In this document: positions 47,580-58,627 of the stretch, in pieces
Layout of the letters: each line of letters starts with the position of its first letter
How positions within the stretch are numbered: the first letter of the stretch is position 1
The notes under the pieces: generated by a model
Told to the model about the DNA's origin: nothing
What the model saw: the letters and a program-made list of their open reading frames with translations, nothing else
The model's database searches: none
Position numbers and translations under genes: made by a program
Source of the DNA: Lutraria lutraria
Lineage: Eukaryota; Mollusca; Bivalvia; Venerida; Mactridae
Length of the DNA: 64,000 nt
Assembly: GCA_964023205.1 (NCBI GenBank)
Contig: OZ026833.1
Coordinates: 7,838,138 to 7,902,137 of the forward strand
Direction of reading: 5' to 3'

Positions 47580-48165
47580 CAAAATTGAAAATTTGTGTGT
47601 TATCCAAACACGCGTGAAAAAAGCTTACACTAGATCTATCACCGGCCTAATAGAACAGAGGAACAACCTGTATTAACATCAAACGAGATGTGAAAGGCCA
47701 TGGTTAACATGGAGAAATATGCAAGCCAAATGGACAAGCAAACGGTCGAACCTGGTCGTATAAATATCGAATGAGACCGGGAAAATTTGTGTGTTATCTA
47801 TACACGCGTGAAAAAAGCTCTCCGAGAAGTATCGACATCACAACTTGATGTTTATACAGAGATAAGCGCCTGAAGAGCACGAGTCCAGACCATTCAATTG
47901 AAAGACCCTGCATGAACTAAATGTGTACAATTTCTACCTTAATCCGAACAATAGAAGGGGATGACTTGGACAAACAAACAGCTAAAGAGATTGTTAACAT
48001 CCGAAGTTACACTAGATCTATCACCGGCCTAATAGAACAGAGGAACAACCTGTATTAACATCAAACGAGATGTGAAAGGCCATGGTCGGAACTATCGGAA
48101 TTGACCTAAGCCATCAACAACGAAAGAGACCGGATCTCCCAAATTATTATGCCGTCCCGATCTCG
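47580..48165 (+). pseudogene. Decayed coding sequence with an internal 80-bp duplication
   Basis: Two copies of an 80-bp block are identical (47625-47704 and 48007-48086). Upstream of each lies 'aaaatttgtgtgttatc' and 'acacgcgtgaaaaaagc' (near 47590 and 47782). In the second copy about 190 bp separate these blocks; in the first they are joined directly. One frame of the second copy reads LDKQTAKEIVNIRSYTRSI, TGLIEQRNNLY, stop, later SELSEL and AINNERDRISQII, a helical, charged, protein-like sequence broken by stops. It could be a gag-like fragment of a retroelement, but no diagnostic motif is present. Confidence 0.45.
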
Positions 48166-48169
48166 ATTT

Positions 48170-48560
48170 TTCCCAAGATAACCTTCCATTACATAGTATT
48201 ATAGACCTTGAAGATGGCCGCCATAAGTTATATTCGTTTTATCATGAACACAGTTTTTAATGGTTATATTTTGAAGAGAAAATGTGAATTAATATACAAG
48301 CCAGGTACATACATATGATAAAGGTATAAAATTATACTATATGCAATACTAATGGAACACATTATGTTATGACTATAAACTATTTATTCAGTACACATGT
48401 TCGCTGATAAATAATTCTATAGTGATGTTTTTTTTATATATACATGTAGAAAATGTTAATGATGGTCTCGCTGAAAAAACAACAACATGTGAAGGATATT
48501 CTTTTTTAATTTCAATTTACAGGTACCTCTTTAATGGTCACATTCGAACATCTCCTCAAT
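48170..48560. other. AT-rich spacer
   Basis: Nothing recognised. Confidence 0.35.
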
Positions 48561-48565
48561 AATAT

Positions 48566-48741
48566 GCTGTGAAACCTGTAAGCAATGACCACCCTTGTGA
48601 AATACACAATGCTGTCTTTATTGACAGGTGGACCTTGTTTGGAGGTCAATTTGTTCTAAATAACCAATACTTGTATTTTAAAGAATGACCTTTATTCACA
48701 GGGCGGAGTAGTGACCGCTAACACAGAGTTCACTGTACTTC
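48566..48741 (+). mobile_element. GCTAACACAGGT-type MITE, best copy
   Basis: The left end 'gctgtgaaacctgtaagcaa' plus 'tgaccaccc' and the right end 'gtgaccgctaacacagagtt' plus 'cactgtac' are imperfect inverted repeats. Related copies lie at 8553, 9060, 38262 and 46737. Non-coding. Confidence 0.6.
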
Positions 48742-49141
48742 AGATTCCAAGCAAAAAGCGACGATAGTGAACCTAGCCCTTTTGGCTACTAGCACATGAT
48801 GAAAAATCGAACAATCGTTATAATGAAAATAAACGAATACACCAAACGAAACAATCGGACTTCCTCGGCTTTTGACTATAGAAAATGCCTCTGACATAAT
48901 AGGCAGGCCTTAGTATTGTTTTTCACGGGCTACTTTCTATCATGGCTAATGGAAATAACCTATTAATTTTTTTCTCAAATGTGAACTTGGTGACCATTTT
49001 ATTTATTTTTGAAAACGAATGCCTGGTGTTTAAAAGTAGTGTCCGGAAACAACAGAACCAAAAGCTGTAACTATACACTTATGTACGAGGCGTATTTCTC
49101 AGGGAATAGTTACGATAGCACACAAAGACGATATTACTCAC

Positions 49142-49480
49142 CACTAAAGCAGTTGCATGTCCTCGTGCTGATGACGATTGTTGGTAAAGAGGACATGGTG
49201 AAATGGGTCGCATATAAACACTTGTTGAGCCAGGAACATGGTTCGTCGATGAGTCTTCATATGTGTTGTACGAACACGAATTAAATGAGCTCGACCTGTC
49301 CGGAGACGTTGATATATCACTGTTAGGGGAAAACCTGAAACTGCTGGTTGACGCCTCTCCTTGCGATGACGGCATAGGAGAAGTACACGTTTCGTGTGAG
49401 CTTTTTCTTGGTCGTCGCGTTGAGCGACGTGTAGAGGCACTACAGCGGCTTTTACGAACGGTTCCTTTTCGTACAAACAT
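49142..49480 (-). CDS. First coding exon candidate, MFVRKGTVRK start (113 codons)
   Basis: An ATG at 49480 opens 113 codons that end exactly at a GTGAGT donor (GT at 49141-49140), phase 0. The start MFVRKGTVRK is followed by a basic Arg/Ser-rich region (residues about 8-29) and then a Ser/Thr/Pro/Tyr-rich tail. There is no signal peptide or membrane segment, so a disordered cytosolic or nuclear N-terminus is likely. The first eleven codons align with the exon at 17582, and Val, Arg and Gly differ only at silent positions. Beyond the start the two exons share composition but little alignable sequence. A CCAAT motif lies about 25 bp upstream of the ATG. The region just upstream holds degenerate duplicates of the start. 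The protein family is not recognised; the next exon is not visible. Confidence 0.65.
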
Positions 49481-49540
49481 TAGTTCAATAAAAACAACTT
49501 TTCATTGGTTTAACGATCAAAATTATGGAAGAAAGCTGGC

Positions 49541-49639
49541 TTAAACACTAATCCAATAAAAACGGCTTAATGTCGGTTTAACGAGCAAAACTATAGAGAC
49601 ATATTGGCTTTTGCGAATTATTTCTTTCCTCACAAACAT
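49541..49639 (-). pseudogene. Extra MFVRK start, short or decayed exon copy
   Basis: On the minus strand, ACTAATGTTTGTG at the ATG (49639) matches the context of the 49480 start (ACTAATGTTTGTA). The frame reads MFVRKEIIRKSQYV and stops after 32 residues. The Val, first Arg and second Arg codons differ silently from the intact exon. It lies in a stretch (about 49470-49790) of degenerate units of about 85-110 bp carrying 'caaacattagt', 'aatccaataaaaa' and 'ggtttaacga.caaaa'. No good donor is visible, so it is probably a duplicated remnant, though a short peptide from it cannot be excluded. Confidence 0.4.
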
Positions 49640-50985
49640 TAGTCCGAAAAATTATTTATCAAATAATCAATAATATTTTAGTGAACACATCTATAAAGGA
49701 AGATGGCTTTTTGCATTTTTTCTTCCTTTTTGCAAAAGCGTAAATCCAATAAAAATCCTTAATTAAATAGTGTTTTAACGAACAAAACTATGTAAGTATA
49801 CCAAGGTTCGTATTACTTACTCATCAAACAACACTTTTAGTGCTGTTATCGTCGTTTTAATACACGAATCGCGTAATACTTGTACATAATATAAAGAGTT
49901 TGCTAATAGCACTATCTATAGAGCCCACGCATATCAATGTACGGTTTATTACAACACACAAGAATGCTGTTCATGTTACTGCTAATGTTCAGTTCTTAAA
50001 TGAACACATTTATACCATCATAATTTCTAAATTACATTAAGACTTTCTGCCGCTTATATTTCTCTTAATTAATTAAACGAGCATATTGATACTATTGATA
50101 CTTCATGTTACTATGCAAATCACGTGTTTCGTCCAATGTAGTTCCATTTCAGTAATTGTACAACAGTTGCACGCAACTGTCCCTTCAATTAGTGGCTCTA
50201 TAACGCACATTAAATCATGGAAATGTATGATTCGTCACGTGAGATTTCAAAATGAACAGGAACGATTGTTTAAATTTCTAGTCTCCTGGTTAATTTCAGA
50301 AATTCTGAAGGTAAAGGTTTACACACGATTAGTTTTCATCGTCTTAATCATGCGTCTGTGATATACCACTGATCATTGGCTTCTGAATAAACTGGTACAA
50401 AAAGTACGTAAACACATTCAACGACACTTGCGCATGTGCAAACACGTCATTCCGCTTCGATGATGTTCAACTCTGATTCAACTCCACACTATGGACTGAA
50501 CATGCTATAAAGACTAAACCATTTGCTAATTTCGTTGAGTTTTAATAAATACTAAAAAGATAAGTGGCAAAATTGACATACTCGTGGTAAAAAAAACTAT
50601 TTGCTTTACACTTAATTTAGTTATCCTCCGTTACTTTAACGCCTGCAATATAAATACAAGAACATAAAGCGCCAGTTAGAATTCATGTTCTATAATTAGA
50701 TCAAGTTTTTTAATTGGTCGAGATTGATGTTGCTATCATATTTATATCGAGTACATATATTGCTTGCGCCACCTGCATTGGACATTAATTCGAAATAAAA
50801 CTCACGAAGATAGATTTCCACGAGCCATATTCCAATTAAGTGAACAGAATAAATGACATTAACAATGTCCTAGCGAACATAAAATTCCGATACACTATTT
50901 CATCTTAAGACATAGCTTAACAAAATCCCAACAATGACTGAATTTACACATCGACTATACTACAGTCTTTTTACGTGAACCTAAT
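49640..50985. other. Upstream flank of the 49 kb exon and AT-rich spacer
   Basis: The left 150 bp continue the degenerate duplication. The rest is AT-rich. A 91-codon plus-strand frame (50086-50361) starts without a clear context and has no recognisable domain. Confidence 0.35.
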
Positions 50986-50991
50986 ATAATA

Positions 50992-51165
50992 CAGTAAACC
51001 CCATGACAACCGCACTCCTTGAAAACCGGAATATTCTGAAAATCAGACCATTTTTTAGTCCTATATATTTCGATATTTATTAAAAGTTCTCTCAAAACCA
51101 GAATTCTTGGAAAAAACGGACTTTAACCAAATCCGGAAGGAGTTCGGCTTTAACGGGATTTACTG
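50992..51165. mobile_element. Short TA-flanked MITE, CAGTAAACCCC ends
   Basis: The left end CAGTAAACCCC and the right end (reverse complement CAGTAAATCCC) are inverted and flanked by TA (50990-50991 and 51166-51167). Inverted similarity continues to 'cgcactccttgaaaaccgg' versus 'cgaactccttccgg'. Ends of this form and a TA duplication recall pogo/Tigger-type elements. 174 bp, non-coding. Confidence 0.7.
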
Positions 51166-51169
51166 TACG

Positions 51170-51720
51170 ACGTGTAAAAGCATTACTGGCATGGTAATGC
51201 GCAACGCATTTAAGGAGGATAATTTAAATGCAAAGTCCAGACTTTTAATATGTGTTTTTATCAGGAATATTATTCGAAGTAGTAGGTATTGCAGCGGAAT
51301 GATGCTGGATGCCAAGAGTTCGATTATGTACTTGAATTGTGTTCAATTTGTTGCACGATTCAAAATACGATTAAAATACATGACAAATATGAACGCATGA
51401 CACGCAATCAATTTGGAAGCTTAAGTTATTATTTACTTTAAAAAATCTCCAGATAAATGAAGCTTGGTAACATATAACATAGAAACATATCACATGGTAA
51501 TGTATAACATGGCTTCATATGATAAAAAAACCAGTATAACCCCTACCAAAAACTTGAAAAAGGCTAAACTTACAAAAAAGTGACATGTGAGAAATCGCTA
51601 CAAAGATGCAGTATACTATTATATAATTATGATATTTCTTTGTCAATCACTTCTACTGAGAGAAGAATCCAAGTACATTAGTGAATGACTGTGATAAACA
51701 AGTCTATGAATTGTCTCTGA
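51170..51720. other. Spacer
   Basis: A plus-strand frame (to 51400) that begins inside the preceding MITE is not considered a gene. Nothing else recognised. Confidence 0.3.
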
Positions 51721-51724
51721 GTTA

Positions 51725-51930
51725 CTGTGGAATCATTAATTTTCGTTGGGGATTTAATTTCGTGGATTTCGTGGTTCGACTCATCCACGAAATCAAAGCC
51801 CACGAATTCAAATGCGGAGATAAGGCATTTCTTTTCAAAAATCAAATTCCACGAATTTATGTCCCCACGAAATAGCCTTTTTAGTAAAAACCACGAAAAT
51901 TGAACCCAACGAAAATTAATGATTCCACAG
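51725..51930. mobile_element. TA-flanked MITE (copy 2 of 2), CCACGAAAT type
   Basis: The inverted ends CTGTGGAATCATTAATTTTC match perfectly over at least 28 bp. TA flanks at 51723-51724 and 51931-51932. Internal 'tttcgtgga' and 'tccacgaaa' hairpins. Better preserved than the copy at 39712-39917. Confidence 0.9.
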
Positions 51931-51934
51931 TATT

Positions 51935-53165
51935 TAATATTTGTTCCATGAACAGATTTGTAAGATAAGTATAAGCAGTGGAAAAATGCAAAATACTAAC
52001 TAGTGTGTCTATCGCCTGGGTAACCTGTTCGGAAGGGAATAGAATTGACTTGAATTTCCTATTTAGAAACATATATGCCCTTTCTCTTGATAAATAATAA
52101 TTATTACTTGAACTGAAAACAATCAATGCAATTAGATGTATTTTAAAAAATGAAGAAAGTGAATATGACCTAGACCTATATTTGCGGATATAAAACACCA
52201 TGGTACATGAAAATGCTTTGAAAGGTTCCAAACAATCCACTTTCTTCTTTTTACAGAAATAATGTAATACAACAAATCAATGGCTGAATTTATGAAATGG
52301 AAGAAAAATGAAAAATACATGCCCAAGGATAGGAGCAGATAGTTCTTATGACTATATATTACTGCTTTAAGTTGCTTGTACACCACATAGTATCACTTCA
52401 AATTGTGTTCATCTGTGCATATTACAATATATAATTATACATTTGATTTTATACAGATTTTGTTTTTAAATGAGGTGTATTTTTCACTTTTAGCTTATAT
52501 TGTGTGGTTGTTTTTTTACAGCTGACTTAAATTAATCTGTTCACAATTTTCTATAAACTTGGAATCCTACATACATTACACTGGCTTAGGTTCTCTGTTT
52601 TATGCCCCATGTAGGATGTCATATACTGATAAAGCAGTCACAGTCTGCCCCTCCTACTTTTCATATTCGCACAGCTCTCCCTACAATTATTGTATGTGAT
52701 TTCACCAAATGTTAAGATATTGATGAGTCTCAAGTGCTGTAGCATATTCAAAGGCTACATTGATGAGGTTATTTTTGGCTGAGTTATTGCCCTTTTTTGT
52801 TTACTTTGATCTTTTAATGCTTCTGTGATCATCACCTACATTTTTGCAATTTCCATCAAACATGACCGTTAAAATTGTCATGTTCTGGAGACATTCATGT
52901 CTGTGACACTTATCTTGCTTCCCCAGCTTTTACTACTTAAAATGTGTATACAATAATAAGAAATTGTAAACATTCTTTAAATTCAAATGTGTTGTGCTTA
53001 TCCGTTAATACTCCCATGTATGGCAATCATGAATTTAAGTCATGCCTACTTGTCTGGTTGTTTTTTACTAACAAGTAGTATAATTATGTAGATAAATAGT
53101 ATCTTGTGATGTGATTAGTAAGTCCATACTACCACTGCCAAAGAGACATTATAAACATTCAATAG
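51935..53165. other. AT-rich spacer
   Basis: The minus-strand frames at 51881-52386 are featureless. 'ggctgagttattgcccttt' near 52778 resembles, from memory, a tail of dispersed bivalve repeats. Confidence 0.3.
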
Positions 53166-53169
53166 ACAA

Positions 53170-54077
53170 CCCTAGTGAAAATAGTCACCGGGATTCCACC
53201 GGAATATTCACCCTATTTGCACTGAAATTTCACCGTAAAAACCACGCGTATTATTTTCGACACCCAATGGAATTCCACTGGTATTTCACTGGAATTCGTG
53301 TCGATATCCATATGACTGTGGTCCAGTGGAATTTCTGTGGGATTCCCGTGGAGTTTTATGTGTAATTATGTGAAGATTCCGATGGCATCCAGTGGATGTA
53401 CACTGGAAGTAGAATCAAATTCAAGAGATTTAAATTAATTTATTATTTCACTTTAAATAGTATTTTAGATATAACTGTAACGGTCTTGACGCAACTGTAT
53501 TAAAAAGCTTGTGTGCAATGTCCTGAAATGTGGACTATAGTGGGCTGTGCTAATTTTAAAATGCTTTGAAGTAGATAACATACGAACAGTTTCCCACCCA
53601 CTTCATTTCATAATAATCATACAAGAGATTTAGATCAATTTATTATCTCACTTTAAACATAAACATTTAACATAAACAAATACGCCACCTACTTCATTTC
53701 ATCATTATCATACATTTATCTCTATATTTCTCTGTCATGTTTGGTTTTCAGCTGTAAATCTATACTATACAAGAGCTTAATTGCCAGTACACTTACCAGT
53801 TTAATTACATCATAGTTTTTGCAGTGTTTCCAATTTCATTATAACCACACTTCATTTGGCTGTGTTAACAGTCAGCCATTTTGAATTTTAAACCATGTGA
53901 CCTAAGATATCATCAAAGGTACTTTCACCGGAATTCCATTGAACAAGATAAAATCCAATGGAATTCCGGCGTTGCCCACTGGACAAACAATATTTCACTG
54001 GTATTCTGGTGAGCGACACTGGAATAATTATATTCCTGTGGAATTCCACTGGTATTTCAGTCATTTTTTCTATAGGG
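53170..54077. mobile_element. Foldback-type element with CCCTA ends and CCAGTGGAATTCC motifs
   Basis: The left end CCCTAGTGAAAATAGTCA and right end (reverse complement CCCTATAGAAAAAATGACTG) are imperfect inverted repeats. Both arms carry many variants of 'ccagtggaattcc' and 'ttcactgg'. The right arm holds a 14-bp perfect hairpin, CCGGAATTCCATTG (53928-53941) with CAATGGAATTCCGG (53956-53969). The centre has an internal direct duplication: 'caagagatttaaattaattt' near 53423 and 'caagagatttagatcaattt' near 53622. No transposase, and no clear target duplication. Confidence 0.7.
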
Positions 54078-54079
54078 AA

Positions 54080-55890
54080 GTTAACAAGTAATAAATGGAT
54101 TTTTTAAATTATTAAATGTTTGCTGTGATTATAGTATATTATGTGACTGGTAATTATGTGACTCAGCAGCTTCTAGCAGTGGCTCGATGCTGGTCAAGTG
54201 CACTTTGTATATAAATAATGACAGACATGCATGCAAGCATTTACTGATAAAAAAGTGGCTGTGGGTATTACTAGAATTTGCAGGTATGAAAGAAGGCACA
54301 ATACAGTACAACTGTCATGCGTTTATTGCAACATACAGAATGTAATGATTACAAAACACATAATGTACCTGTATTTATATTGTATGATAAACTAGAAATG
54401 AGCCAGGAAGACATGAATGACCCCGCTGAGAGCTGAATAAAAAAGGAACCATAACTCCTCGGATTTAAGGTGAACGGACTGACACCAAAGTTTGTACGGA
54501 CAGACACACATAGTGACAGGGATAACACTTTATTTCACACCTAAGTAGTACAACATTATAGTCACTCTGAGGCACGCTTAGGCAACTAAATTTGCAGAGA
54601 AATAAAACAAAATTTGTTCAATTAATTTCATCTTACAAACATTTGATAATGTTGAAGGGAGTAAAACGCATTAAAATGAATATAACCCTTGTTATACAGC
54701 ATCGGGCTCCTTGATCCTATCGCTTGTTTTAGACTTCAGTTAATCATGTTCATGAATACATAATGCATGGTACAAACTACTTTATTGTTACAAAACTGAC
54801 ATACACAACCTGAGTGCTCGCTAGACATTAGAAGTTGTGAGTCAGAATGACCGTTAGCTGATAATCAAAATAATTCCTACTACTGTAAACATTAAATTAG
54901 TATTAACAGTAAATTTGATCCTTTGATTATATTTCTCAAGCGTCAGAAGCTTTATTTTGCTAATTTCATGAGTCAAAATGTCATTTTAAGTGTAACAAAC
55001 ATGTGTTTGTGGCTTCCCAAATGCACAAGAGTGACCCCAGACGTCCCAAAATGCCTTAATGAACTTGTAACACTCATATAGTGATGTGCAGTTTTTAATG
55101 GAATACATTTAAATTGAGATATGAACTGTGATTTAGTACAGTCAAACTAATTACAATCGTCTGTTGAAATACTTAATTTGAGTCCATCCCACACATCATG
55201 AAAGGTTTGCCCTCCCAAATTAATTCATGAAATCAGCCAACCGGAAACCAAAATGAATAAGGCTAGAGCCCACCGCTACATCATTTTCAAAACAATCGAA
55301 ACTATCATCCCGTCATGTTTCCATGAACTGTTCTGAAAAATATAGGAGTTAATTTGTGAAAAAAATAAGTAATTCTCATGTATATATATACAAATGTCTA
55401 ATTTACTTCTAGAAATTTCATTCCTCAAATTAGTTTAAACCTGATCTTTCATCTCCATATTAAGGGCTAGCGTGACTTCCCCAAATCATGAAGAAAACCC
55501 CTGTGCTACATTGTATGCATCCCCATTTCTAAATGTTGAAAATCTACAGTGGCTGAGCACCAGATTACCCAAATGATCATTTCTTTCGTCTTAGTTCAGT
55601 TCATAACTATTTCACTAGGTTCGGAGTGTCTGTTGATGCTTCCAGTGATTCATTTACAGACACTGGAAGAACACTGAACTTTATATGCTCATTTTCTGCA
55701 ATAAATTTCCCATGTGTACACCGTGTTTTTTTTAGAAATGGTTAATACATGAATAATAATAAATACAAATATAGATAAATAAATAGATAACGAATATGAC
55801 TTGTCTATTGTCATTACAAACTTCACAAATCAACAACGTTTCAAATACCGTTTAGGAAGTGAATAACATTTCTAACAAAACCGAGGACAA
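54080..55890. other. Non-coding, possibly 3' UTR of a minus-strand gene
   Basis: No convincing frame on either strand. If the terminal exon proposed at 55893-55987 is real, this would be its 3' side; TTTATT (AATAAA on the minus strand) occurs at several places, for example near 54309 and 54781. A short segment near 54457 ('aaggaaccataactcctcgg') resembles a dispersed repeat. Confidence 0.25.
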
Positions 55891-55892
55891 CA

Positions 55893-55987
55893 TCACGCCC
55901 GCTGTGACAACAATAATGAAAAGAACACCAGCAGCAGGAGTAAGGCCCCGTCCCTCTCTGCCTCTTCATATGAAGGTTCAACCTCCA
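55893..55987 (-). CDS. Possible last exon ending in a hydrophobic tail
   Basis: On the minus strand, after an AG near 55988-55983, a frame reads VEPSYEEAERDGALLLLLVFFSLLLSQRA and stops. The last 16 residues before SQRA are strongly hydrophobic with mixed Leu codons. That end is typical of a GPI-attachment signal (small residues DGA as possible cleavage region) or of a tail anchor. The segment is GC-richer than its surroundings. The acceptor has a poor pyrimidine tract and an in-frame stop lies just upstream, so an exon boundary is required. No partner exon is identified. Confidence 0.25.
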
Positions 55988-55989
55988 CT

Positions 55990-57300
55990 CAAAATAGTGT
56001 CCTCGCACACATTTCACACATTAACATAATTTTGCTGTTCCTGTTTAAATTAAGAAAGTAAATCCTAGCAACCAGTGTTTGCCATATTTCAATGTCCAAA
56101 AATTACCAACCTGCATTTGCTAAACAAACATACGAAAAATAACACATATTCCCTTATTACAGAAGTCTCTCAATTTGTATAGGTATTTAAAAGCAATTGT
56201 TAATGTTATTTTTTTTCTAAGTAAACTCCGCTTGTAAAACTGTTTTCTTACAACAAGCGTCATTTATGATACCAACAACCTACGTTTGTAATGCATTTCA
56301 GAATTTTGTGTCGAAGTGTTCTCGGAAAGTGCAAAATCGAAAAGCAATCTTAATGTGTCAAAATGAAGGAAATTTTGAGTACCGTGTCATAGGCTTTTGT
56401 ATTTTGTGAAAGGAAATCTTGTAAGTATAAAACTCATCAATCATTACCTTTTCGGTACTAATTTTACAAACCGCGTTGACTTTTGTGGTCACGTGACAAA
56501 AGTTGTTCATCCCCTGTGAGTTTATAAGTATAAACAATAGGAAAATAATTATGCACATTTGTACTAAGCAATAAATACATAATAATAAGTAACATATACA
56601 TTTTCTCATACTAGAACTTGATAACAATATATAATATTCGTCGGTGAAATTCAAAAACCTCGTAAGTCAATTTTGGCGCTTTTTATTTTCGCGCTATCGG
56701 AATCAGCATGTCCAACTAAATAAACTGTGAAAAACATGTATATCAAAGCCTATTACAAGTCGGAGTTTTGACCATGTGCGATTACCGCGTATGTCAATTG
56801 GTAATCAAAAGTGAAAATCGAAAATCGCGCAAGTCTTGATATTTTTTTTTATTCGTAGAAAAGTGCTCTACATCTGTGCTATGATTTAAGTAGTATGGTA
56901 TGTATTGTGTTAAATTGGTATTGTATATATTAGTTTGTATTGCAGATAATGCATTATTATTTAAGATATTTCCGATAATTGTCTAAAATAAGTTCACAAA
57001 AAATACAACTCTGAAGTGATATACGAGCTTTGTGAATTCTCATAGTCAGTCAAGTCAAGTAAGTTACATCAAGCTGCTAGAGATAGCAATGCAACCGATG
57101 GAAGTAATTAGGTCAATACTGAGAAAGGATATGATAAAGTAAATGACAGATGATAATGAACCAGAAAGGCATAAGTTACATGGATACATTTAACGGAAAT
57201 ATAACCTAGAAAATACAAAGCCAACAATGAAAGTGAACAAGTCAATCATCAGAAAATATCATTATGATAAAGTAATAGTCCGAAAATAGAATAATGATTG
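55990..57300. other. AT-rich spacer
   Basis: A 98-codon minus-strand frame (56654-56358) is rich in Ile, Leu, Phe and Cys because of AT bias and is not supported as a gene. Nothing else recognised. Confidence 0.3.
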
Positions 57301-57311
57301 AGTAAATAGCA

Positions 57312-57975
57312 ATGATAATAATGTTCGAAAAGTATTTCAGTAACAAACCGAGCATTAAGACAGTGATATATCAAGTATTGATAAAGATATTGGCGACTCG
57401 TACTATTCAGACAACTCAGCAATTTCAATCAAAATGTTTACGTCAAATAACTTTACGAGTGATAATTCAGATAGGTTATTCGAAGCAATCAGGTAAATTG
57501 AGATTGACAGAAGGACAAATTTATAAAGATTATTGCAACAATGAACCACACGTTTCTGAAAGCAACAATCTATCATATGATGATACTATGCCTGAAACAC
57601 TTTATGCAGAATGAAGAATTAGAATAAGAACTTCAACTTCAACAATTTCTATAACAGAACAATCTCACAATTTCACAATTAATGTTCCTGAAACAGGCGA
57701 GTATGAAGAAGCAATTTAAATAGAAATAAACTATACAAATGTATTATCGAACCAACAAAAATGAAGAAATTAAACAGGACCAAACGTGGTCTGTCCGGTC
57801 CCAAAACTTTGGCTTGATATGCTGACAAGGAAATTCTTGTAAGGGGATTTGATAAGTTGATGGGCATAAATATATTCAGAACCCAGTCCACAAAGAATCA
57901 TTGGTGAAACATGATATAGAGTATGATGGATGGCGAAAAAATAGACAATATAAAGTTAATACAGATAAATTAATT
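57312..57975 (+). pseudogene. Possible decayed coding region, unrecognised
   Basis: A 100-codon frame (57312-57614) is followed, after a single stop, by further protein-like sequence in the same frame (TSTISITEQSHNF, INVPETGEYEEAI). A second stretch at 57766-57900 reads RTKRGLSGPKTLA, stop, YADKEILVRGFDKLMGI, FRTQSTKNHW. Single stops inside otherwise polar, protein-like text suggest an old mobile-element or processed gene copy. No diagnostic domain is recognised. Confidence 0.3.
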
Positions 57976-58019
57976 ATGACAGAAAATTATCTTCATGACT
58001 TCTTGAATTTATTAACATG

Positions 58020-58620
58020 AAATGGTCAGATTTGACATTCGTCAATAGCAGTAAGTAGGAGAAAGTGCAAGGTCATACAAGTCAATGTACTACATGTATT
58101 GAAAATGATAATATGTCTCTGTCATAACGTAGCATAACATTACGCATTAAATTAGTTGATGTCACTGAATGCATGTAGTCGAAGTGATAAAAATTGTAAG
58201 GACTAACCACATGTGCATTTGTTTTACTTTTTACAATAGCACATGTTTGTACAGTTTTGATACGATAACGCAGAACTCTGCAAGTGATTCTTTATTTGCC
58301 ATTTAGGTTTGTAGCTACATTTCATCATTATGCAAGATGATTAACTGACGTAAATATTGCTGCAGATCAAGCATTGGAGAAGCTGTTTTAGTATTTCAAT
58401 TTCCAATCACATTTAATAGTGTTATAGATTCTCGTTGACTTTTAAGTATGATGTTGTCATGTTTTAGTGTATAAATATATTCTGTTTGATCCTACTACTA
58501 ATATAAATGTATGCAGTTCTGTTATAGGTAATAACGTTTTCAATGTCGTACTTTTATTTAAAAGTGAAATAGTTTGGGCATGATTATGTTCAATACGATG
58601 TACATTTATAGCTACATCAT
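58020..58620. other. Spacer, nothing recognised
   Basis: AT-rich, no supported feature. Confidence 0.35.
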
Positions 58621-58627
58621 CATTTTT

